NCBI GenBank assembly: GCA_003445125.1
Contig: DLVP01000170.1
Location: 2,697-8,446 of the forward strand
Source of the DNA: Oscillospiraceae bacterium
GTDB lineage: Bacteria > Bacillota > Clostridia > Oscillospirales > Ruminococcaceae
Direction: 5' to 3'
Length of the DNA stretch: 5,750 nt
The notes below the pieces were generated by a model. It was not told the origin of the DNA and did no database searches. It saw only the letters and a program-made list of their open reading frames with translations. A program made the position numbers and the translations under genes. Positions 1 through 4,682 of this stretch are shown here, piece by piece; positions within the stretch are counted from its first letter, which is position 1, and the number at the start of each line of letters is the position of its first letter.

Positions 1-725
1 CGGCAACCGTCACTCTTCAAAAAGAAAAAGGAAAAACGGTGCTGACGGATTCTTCCGCTGTCATGATTTCCGAAACCGAAAAGGAAGCGGTATATGCCGT
101 TTCGTCGGGTTCGCACAGCTTCACGGTGAAAAACGCGCGCGGCGGTTTGACCGAATCGATCACCGTCAGGGGCGCAAATATCCGCCTCGGCACGAATCCG
201 GGCTTGCGCTTTGCCGCCACCGTGGAGAAAAACGAGTGGTATGATGCTTATTACGGCGAAGAAATATATGCCTATGCCGACAGCAATAACCTTCGTTTCG
301 GCACAATTGTCGCACCGAGCGAACTGCTGGAAAATACCGACCTGATCACGGCATATCTTGGCGGCAATCCCGTCGTGCTGGATATTCCGGCGAAGAAAAT
401 TTACGCGCAGGATGCCGAAACCCTGACCTTCACGGGCGTGCTGACGCAGATTCCCCGGAAAACGTCGACATATACCATGAAACTGACGGCGGCGTTTTAT
501 ATCTGTACGCGCGAGAATGAGTCGGCTCAATGGGAGTACCGGTTCTCCGAAACGCTGGAACGGTCGTATTTTGAATGTGCGCAAGCGGCATTGAAGACCT
601 ACGAAGCCGTGGAAAATCCCACGCAGGAACAGCAAAAGGTGCTTTTGCAGCTGAGAGAACTGGTCGCTGCGGTGGATAACGACGATTCTCTGTGGCTCGG
701 CGGAGAGGAAAACCGTTGGTACTGA
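1..725 (+). CDS. C-terminal part of a probable GH78-type alpha-L-rhamnosidase with a clostridial C-terminal surface domain (5' end outside window)
   Basis: The reading frame is open from the left edge (first full codon at 3) to TGA at 723-725, giving 240 visible residues. The GTG at 39 is not taken as the start because the frame and the similarity continue upstream of it. Residues 1-43 (beginning ATVTLQ, ending GSHSFTV) match in pattern the end of the rhamnosidase C-terminal beta-sandwich of the next gene (beginning ATATLTLP, ending GTYSFTV). This suggests a paralogous glycoside hydrolase whose catalytic part lies outside the window. Residues about 58-210 form a separate domain with the pattern GLRFAATV, then RFGTIVAPSELL, then DIPAKKIY, then FTGVLTQIP, then a Phe/Tyr-rich strand region. 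From memory, similar domains without an assigned function are common in clostridial extracellular proteins. An acidic tail follows, with no membrane segment, LPXTG or other anchor. The family call is inferred from the short C-terminal piece; another clan of (alpha/alpha)6-barrel hydrolase could carry the same tail. Confidence 0.7.
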   Translation, partial: ATVTLQKEKGKTVLTDSSAVMISETEKEAVYAVSSGSHSFTVKNARGGLTESITVRGANIRLGTNPGLRFAATVEKNEWYDAYYGEEIYAYADSNNLRFGTIVAPSELLENTDLITAYLGGNPVVLDIPAKKIYAQDAETLTFTGVLTQIPRKTSTYTMKLTAAFYICTRENESAQWEYRFSETLERSYFECAQAALKTYEAVENPTQEQQKVLLQLRELVAAVDNDDSLWLGGEENRWY

Positions 726-754
726 TTTTGCAAAAATGAACGATTCGCTCGTCT

Positions 755-794
755 GACAAGCCGGAAAATATGCGTTTCCGACTTGTCTTTTTTT
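755..794 (+). terminator. Rho-independent terminator after the first gene
   Basis: GACAAG (755-760) pairs with CTTGTC (782-787). After one C/A mismatch, CGGAAA pairs with TTTCCG around a 7-base loop. Seven T residues (788-794) follow immediately. It lies 29 bases after the stop codon and should end the transcript of the first gene, separating it from the rhamnosidase that follows. Confidence 0.88.
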
Positions 795-810
795 GTGTAT
801 TTGATATGAT
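783..810 (+). promoter_or_regulatory. Probable housekeeping-sigma promoter with extended -10
   Basis: TGATATGAT at 802-810 is an extended -10 (TGn followed by TATGAT, 5 of 6 to TATAAT). TTGTCT at 783-788 can serve as a -35 (4 of 6 to TTGACA) with a 16-base spacer. The -35 lies in the 3' arm and T-tract of the upstream terminator. Transcription would start near 817 and give a leader of about 20 bases before the ATG at 838. No operator-like palindrome is visible beside it. Confidence 0.6.
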
Positions 811-825
811 AAAAGAAAAAACGGC

Positions 826-831
826 AGGAGG
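826..831 (+). promoter_or_regulatory. Ribosome binding site AGGAGG for the rhamnosidase signal-peptide start
   Basis: A perfect AGGAGG sits six bases before the ATG at 838. It fixes that ATG as the true start of the rhamnosidase gene, because the next frame's ATG at 1076 has no comparable site. Confidence 0.9.
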
Positions 832-837
832 CAGGAT

Positions 838-1224
838 ATGTTCAGAAAAATAGTACTGGCGGTCGCCATGCTTTTGGCGGCGACACCGGTGTTTGCCGAA
901 GAATCGGTCTTTTCGGTGGAGAATCCGCGGACGGAATATCTGACCGATCCGATCGGAATTGATGCGGAAACCCCGCGGCTGACCTGGGAGATGAACTCCG
1001 ATCGGCGCGGACGGAAACAAAAAAGCTATCGGGTGGTGGCTTCTCTGTCGGAAGAATCTCTTCGGGCGGGAAATTATGACGCGTGGGACAGCGGCACCGT
1101 GGAAAGCGATCTTCCCGTCGGCGGACTATCGCGGCACGCTTTCGGCGCAGACACGCATGTGGTGGAAGGTGATCGTGACCGACCAGAACGGCACGACGGC
1201 GGAATCCGCGCCCGCCTTTTTTGA
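838..1224 (+). CDS. N-terminal frame of the rhamnosidase: signal peptide and partial Ig-like domain
   Basis: This 128-codon frame starts with a clear Sec signal peptide: Arg-Lys at residues 3-4, a hydrophobic core at 5-16, and a signal peptidase I site after VFA at residue 20, before Glu-Glu. Residues 25-91 contain NPRTEYLTDPIGID and TPRLTWEM, the usual start of secreted GH78 enzymes. This is an N-terminal Ig/fibronectin-like module that ends at WDSGTVESD. The residues after about 97, up to the stop at 1222-1224, do not resemble the family and are out-of-frame translation. On its own the product would be a short exported fragment without activity. Confidence 0.75.
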   Translation: MFRKIVLAVAMLLAATPVFAEESVFSVENPRTEYLTDPIGIDAETPRLTWEMNSDRRGRKQKSYRVVASLSEESLRAGNYDAWDSGTVESDLPVGGLSRHAFGADTHVVEGDRDRPERHDGGIRARLF

Positions 1225-4200
1225 AACGGGACTCGGAAATAACGGCTGGGCGGGCGCGCAGTGGATTACTGCCGAGCAGCTGGATGCTTCCGGATTTGAT
1301 ATCAAGTCCTTCACCGTGGAAGCCGACGTGCGGGTGGATGCCGGTGCGGCGGGCGTGATTTTCGGTGTGAAGGATCGCACGCAGTATTATGCGTGGCAGA
1401 TTGCCGCCGGAGAGGAACGCGTGAGTTGGCGCCCGACCCTGTGGGAAACGGGAAAAGAATACGCCTCCAACCCCGAACCCGGCTGGACGGGCGTTTCCCT
1501 TACGGAACTGGGAATTTCCAAAGCGGATGTGACGGAAAAATTCGCCCGCCTGAAAATCGTTTCCGAAAAAGGAAAGATTACGACGTATATTAACGGGATT
1601 CAGATTTATCAGAACAGTTTTCTTCCATTCAGCCTCGGCTTTGTCGGATTTTATGAGGAATCGGGCGAAAAGGGAACATTTGACAATCTGAAGGTGACCG
1701 ACGAAAACGGAAAAGTCCTGCTTGACGAAAAGTTTGACGGCGAAGCGGGCTTTTCTTCGGGTGTCCGCAATGAGGACGGCACGTTCACCGTGGAAAACGA
1801 CCGCTTCTGCATCCGTGCCACCGACGGCGCCGCCGCGATTGCCGACGGAAGAACCGTCAATTCGGGGTCGTATGTCAATGCACCGGCGCTGATGTTCCGT
1901 CGGGAATTTTCGGCAAAGGCGGCAGTGACTTCGGCAAGACTGTATGTCACCTCGGCGGGCAATTATGAAATGTACCTCAACGGTCAGACGGTGACGGACA
2001 GCTATTTCAATCCCGGAAGAACGGACTATTCCCGCAATCTGCTGTACCAGACCTATGACGTGACCTCGCTTGTGCAAAGCGGGCAGAACGCGATCGGCGC
2101 CTATGTGGGCGCGGGATGGCTGCATACCAAGTGGAACAACTTCGGAGAAAAATTCGGACTGCTGGTGCGCCTGGATCTGACCTATGCTGACGGCACGACC
2201 GAAACCGTGGTGACGGACGGAAACTGGAAATCCTACAACAACGGTCCTATCCGCTATCAGGATTATATGAACGGCGAGACTTACGACGCGCGCTATGAGG
2301 TGGAAAACTGGCATACCGCGGGCTGTAAGGAAGAAGGCTGGATCGCGGCGAAGGTGACGACCGCAGGCGATCTCGGTGTTTCCAAAACGCCCGTCTATAC
2401 GGCGACCCCGCCGATCCGTGCGGGCGAAGAGCTTGTACCGAAATTTTATTCTTCTCCCACCGCCAATGTGGTGGTCTACGATTTCGGTCAGAACATGGCG
2501 GGAACGGTTTCGGTGAAGATCAAAGCCCCTGCGGGGACAAAACTGAAATTCACCTACGGCGAAATCCTCAACGAAAAGAAACTGGAAAATTCGGACGGCA
2601 ACCCCGGCACGGTGTTCCGCAAGAATCTTTCGGATGCCCAGGCAACGGATTATTATATCTGTAAGGGCGACCCGGACGGAGAGGTTTTCTCTCCGACCAT
2701 GACGTCCCATGGCTTCCGCTATATGCAAATCGAAGGCGAAAACAAAAACGTGTACGCTGTGATGTTTTCGGATGTGAAAGCGCTGGCACTGTATACCGAC
2801 CTTTCGCGCACCGGAACCTTTGAAAGCTCCAATGAACTGCTTAATCGGTACTATCTGAACTCCTACTGGTCAAATATCAGCAACTTCCTCAATACCCCCA
2901 CCGATTGCCCGCAGCGCGGCGAGCGCACGGGCTGGGCGGGCGATGCGCAGCTTTATTCCCGTACCGCGACGTTCAATCTGGATGCGATCACGTTTTTTGA
3001 AAAATACTGCAAGGATCTGCGCCTGGGACAAGGCTCCAACGGCGGAATCCCCGAAGCGGCGCCTGCTCCGACCTGGGGCAGCTCCAACGTGGTCAACGGC
3101 TGGAGTGACGCCATGGTAATTATTCCATGGACACTGTATCAACAGTACGGGGATGTCCGTGTGTTGGAAGAAAATTTCACGGCAATGACGCGGGAAGTGG
3201 ATTGCCTGGTGGAAAACAGCACCCTGACGGAATACGGCGATCTGGAACGCCCCGACGGTGTGGCGCAGCAGCCGGGTGCGCAGTACGGCGACTGGACGAC
3301 CCTGGAACCGACCAATCTGCTGGTTACAAACAATGCGTACAGCTGTTATTCGGCACAGCTCGTCAGCAAAGCGGCGACCGTCCTCGGAAAAACGGAAGAA
3401 GCAAAGAAGTATGCGGACATTGCCGAGCAGTACCGTAAAGCGTGGGTGCGCGCCTGCACGGACGGCGAAGGGAAAACGCTGGTCGGCACACAGACGTCCT
3501 ATGCGCTGGGTCTGCAATTTCATTTGTTTGACGAAGAGGATCGTGCCGCGGCGGCAAAAAATCTCGTCAATCTGCTGGAAGAAAACAACTATGCCACCAA
3601 AGTGGGCTTTTTGGGAATCAATATCCTGCACGCCGCACTGACGGAAAACGGCTATGCCGAAGCGGCGTACCGGCTGATTGAAAACGAAGCGTATCCTTCG
3701 CTTCTCTACCAGGTGAAAATGGGCGGCACCACAACCTTCGAGGTGTGGAACGCGATCAAGGAAACCGAGGACAATACCCTGCAATTCACCAATATGTATT
3801 CTTCGCTGAACCATTACCCTTACGGTGCGGCGGCGGAATGGCTGTACCGCTATGTGCTGGGAATTGATACCGATTCCGAACAGACCGGTTATCGGCATCT
3901 GTATCTCCATCCGACGCCCGGCGGCACGCTGACCTACGCCAAGGGAAGCTATCAGTCGCACTACGGTAAGATCGAAAGCGCATGGAAATATGAAAACGGC
4001 GATTTTGTCTATGACGTGACGATTCCCGCCAATGCGACGGCAACGCTGACTTTGCCGCTTCAGGGCGGCACGGAAGTGTTGGAAAGCGGAAAGAAAGCCG
4101 AGCAGTCGGAAGGCGTGACGGCGACGGACACGGCAGGCGTGTATGAGCTTTCTTCGGGAACGTATTCGTTCACGGTGAAAGGTGTTTCCAAAGGCACGGC

Positions 4201-4354
4201 AGATCCGACCGAACCGACCGTGTCGCAAACGGTATCGGATACCTCAGTACAACCGTCGGGCAGCGCGAATATTCCGCTGATTGTCGGCGCGTGCGTGGCG
4301 GGTGCGCTGGTGCTTGCCGCGGTTGTCGTGGTGATTTTGAAGAAAAAATCATAA
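1076..4354 (+). CDS. GH78 alpha-L-rhamnosidase, catalytic frame with C-terminal membrane anchor
   Basis: GH78 enzymes hydrolyse terminal alpha-L-rhamnose with inversion of configuration. Numbering below counts from the ATG at 838 with one base removed. The order is: end of the Ig-like domain (to about 135); LamG-like/DUF1080-like beta-sandwich insertion (about 152-330, with TYINGIQIYQ and GFVGFYEE); rhamnosidase N domain (about 349-520, with MYLNGQ and NPGRTDY); concanavalin-like domain (about 545-634, with VYDFGQNMAG and GFRYMQIEG); six-hairpin barrel (about 650-1010); C-terminal beta-sandwich (about 1015-1130). The likely general acid is Glu695 in DCPQRGERTGWAGD and the likely general base is Glu968 in GGTTTFEVW. 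Asp818 in GDW and the SLNHYPYGA motif are also kept. A Thr/Ser/Pro linker leads to a hydrophobic helix (about 1145-1167) and a KKKS tail, so the enzyme should sit outside the cell, anchored in the membrane. The ATG at 1076 is only where the open frame begins; I see no good ribosome binding site there. Polymer substrate unknown. Confidence 0.85.
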   Translation: MTRGTAAPWKAIFPSADYRGTLSAQTRMWWKVIVTDQNGTTAESAPAFFETGLGNNGWAGAQWITAEQLDASGFDIKSFTVEADVRVDAGAAGVIFGVKDRTQYYAWQIAAGEERVSWRPTLWETGKEYASNPEPGWTGVSLTELGISKADVTEKFARLKIVSEKGKITTYINGIQIYQNSFLPFSLGFVGFYEESGEKGTFDNLKVTDENGKVLLDEKFDGEAGFSSGVRNEDGTFTVENDRFCIRATDGAAAIADGRTVNSGSYVNAPALMFRREFSAKAAVTSARLYVTSAGNYEMYLNGQTVTDSYFNPGRTDYSRNLLYQTYDVTSLVQSGQNAIGAYVGAGWLHTKWNNFGEKFGLLVRLDLTYADGTTETVVTDGNWKSYNNGPIRYQDYMNGETYDARYEVENWHTAGCKEEGWIAAKVTTAGDLGVSKTPVYTATPPIRAGEELVPKFYSSPTANVVVYDFGQNMAGTVSVKIKAPAGTKLKFTYGEILNEKKLENSDGNPGTVFRKNLSDAQATDYYICKGDPDGEVFSPTMTSHGFRYMQIEGENKNVYAVMFSDVKALALYTDLSRTGTFESSNELLNRYYLNSYWSNISNFLNTPTDCPQRGERTGWAGDAQLYSRTATFNLDAITFFEKYCKDLRLGQGSNGGIPEAAPAPTWGSSNVVNGWSDAMVIIPWTLYQQYGDVRVLEENFTAMTREVDCLVENSTLTEYGDLERPDGVAQQPGAQYGDWTTLEPTNLLVTNNAYSCYSAQLVSKAATVLGKTEEAKKYADIAEQYRKAWVRACTDGEGKTLVGTQTSYALGLQFHLFDEEDRAAAAKNLVNLLEENNYATKVGFLGINILHAALTENGYAEAAYRLIENEAYPSLLYQVKMGGTTTFEVWNAIKETEDNTLQFTNMYSSLNHYPYGAAAEWLYRYVLGIDTDSEQTGYRHLYLHPTPGGTLTYAKGSYQSHYGKIESAWKYENGDFVYDVTIPANATATLTLPLQGGTEVLESGKKAEQSEGVTATDTAGVYELSSGTYSFTVKGVSKGTADPTEPTVSQTVSDTSVQPSGSANIPLIVGACVAGALVLAAVVVVILKKKS

Positions 4355-4379
4355 ATTTTCGCAAGTTGTGCGTGTTTTG

Positions 4380-4423
4380 CCCCGCGCGGCGGTCATTTTT
4401 TGACCGCCGCGCGGGGATTTTTT
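4380..4423 (+). terminator. Strong Rho-independent terminator after the rhamnosidase
   Basis: A perfect 16-bp stem joins 4380-4395 to 4401-4416 (CCCCGCGCGGCGGTCA against its exact complement). The loop is five T residues, and an A plus six T residues (4418-4423) follow. It lies 25 bases after the TAA of the rhamnosidase gene. Read-through into the downstream lipoprotein gene should be low. The reverse strand has only the short A/T run upstream of the stem, so bidirectional use is not clear. Confidence 0.95.
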
Positions 4424-4453
4424 CTGTTTTGAAAGTTTTTTTAAAAAAATCGG

Positions 4454-4500
4454 AAAAACTTGTAGCAAATCGCAATTTTCATCGTCTATATAAGTGAAAA
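4454..4500 (+). repeat. 47-bp intergenic direct repeat, copy 1
   Basis: This copy matches 4597-4643 at 45 of 47 bases. The differences are A at 4474 (G at 4617) and A at 4493 (G at 4636). The match includes the promoter-like boxes, the spacer between them and the GTGAAAA that follows. Similarity stops sharply on both sides except for loosely similar A/T-rich flanks. A TTTTCA...TGAAAA inverted pair (4476-4481 and 4495-4500) is kept in both copies. Confidence 0.95.
4461..4488 (+). promoter_or_regulatory. Candidate ECF-sigma-type promoter, distal copy
   Basis: TGTAGC at 4461-4466 and CGTCTA at 4483-4488 are separated by exactly 16 bases. This is the layout of promoters used by extracytoplasmic-function sigma factors, for example the Bacillus SigX/SigM type with TGnAAC, 16-17 bases, then CGnC. 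A housekeeping reading is poorer, because TTGTAG and TATATA would be 21 bases apart. Transcription would begin near 4494-4496, about 190 bases before the lipoprotein start. The sigma class is inferred from spacing and box sequence only. Confidence 0.5.
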
Positions 4501-4562
4501 CACTCAAAAAAAGGTCGGTATACAGAAAAAATACAACACAAAACGGCTTTTTTTGCGGTATT

Positions 4563-4601
4563 GAAAAAATTTTTCGGAAATTTTGAAAAATTTTGAAAAA
4601 A
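4563..4601 (+). promoter_or_regulatory. Phased A/T tracts upstream of the proximal promoter (possible UP element or bent DNA)
   Basis: Runs of A and T recur about every 10 bases here, including a perfect 10-bp tandem (AAATTTTGAA twice, 4578-4597) followed by A6. The tracts end three bases before the TGTAGC box at 4604. Such phasing is typical of intrinsically curved DNA and of sequences contacted by the RNA polymerase alpha subunit. Copy 1 has a comparable T7A7 tract at 4436-4449. The function is inferred. Confidence 0.4.
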
Positions 4602-4643
4602 CTTGTAGCAAATCGCGATTTTCATCGTCTATATAGGTGAAAA
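4597..4643 (+). repeat. 47-bp intergenic direct repeat, copy 2
   Basis: Second copy of the 4454-4500 element, offset by 143 bp in the same orientation and nearer to the lipoprotein gene. Both substitutions lie outside the TGTAGC and CGTCTA boxes: one in the spacer (4617) and one after the -10 region (4636). Confidence 0.95.
4604..4631 (+). promoter_or_regulatory. Candidate ECF-sigma-type promoter, proximal copy
   Basis: TGTAGC at 4604-4609 and CGTCTA at 4626-4631, again with a 16-base spacer. Transcription would start near 4637-4639, giving a leader of about 45 bases to the ATG at 4683. This is a normal distance, so this copy is the most likely main promoter of the lipoprotein gene. Confidence 0.55.
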
Positions 4644-4669
4644 GCGTTTTTTGCGAGATTTATTGCAAA

Positions 4670-4675
4670 AAGGAA
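4670..4675 (+). promoter_or_regulatory. Ribosome binding site AAGGAA for the lipoprotein gene
   Basis: AAGGAA ends seven bases before the ATG at 4683. The match is moderate but the position is right, and it supports choosing this ATG, the one directly followed by a Lys-Lys signal peptide. Confidence 0.7.
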
Positions 4676-4682
4676 CGCGAAA

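Larger units (their letters stand above)
838..4354 (+). pseudogene. Frameshifted, membrane-anchored GH78 alpha-L-rhamnosidase (whole locus)
   Basis: The complete gene runs from ATG 838 to TAA 4352-4354 but needs one change of frame. Frame 1 carries the signal peptide and the first half of an N-terminal Ig-like domain, up to WDSGTVESD near 1110. Frame 2 carries the rest, from YRGTLSAQT at 1127. GH78 proteins normally run from a WDSG-V-SD motif to a Y-G motif within about six residues, so the break lies between 1111 and 1126. It corresponds to one extra base or two missing bases. The repaired protein would have 1171 or 1172 residues, usual for a large secreted GH78 enzyme. The rest of the gene shows no decay: there are no in-frame stops in more than 3.2 kb. 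A recent mutation or an assembly or sequencing error is therefore more likely than an old pseudogene. The gene has its own promoter and an isolated strong terminator, so it is probably transcribed alone. Confidence 0.85.

Noticed and set aside
1076..1110. ATG at 1076 as an independent start of a cytoplasmic rhamnosidase
   Set aside because: There is no convincing ribosome binding site, the first 17 residues do not match the family, and the family-like N-terminus with a signal peptide sits just upstream in another frame.
1111..1126. Programmed ribosomal frameshifting
   Set aside because: No slippery heptamer, rare-codon or stop-codon shift site, or stimulatory Shine-Dalgarno-like sequence is visible at the junction. 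A plain indel explains it better.
842..2728. Long 628-codon antisense open frame
   Set aside because: It lies opposite the rhamnosidase, crosses the frameshift site, has Arg/His/Phe-rich low-complexity translation and no recognisable domain. It is a shadow of codon bias in the sense gene.
2870..4228. 452-codon antisense open frame
   Set aside because: It is opposite the conserved catalytic domain and the translation is rich in Arg, His and Ile without a protein-like pattern; a shadow frame.
4529..4560. Possible hairpin (AATAC with GTATT) and T7 tract as a terminator
   Set aside because: Only five outer base pairs form, the interior does not pair, and the T tract lies inside the loop; too weak to call.
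4454..4643. CRISPR array or insertion-sequence ends
   Set aside because: Only two direct copies exist, with a 96-base gap, no inverted terminal repeats and no cas or transposase gene. The promoter layout explains them better.
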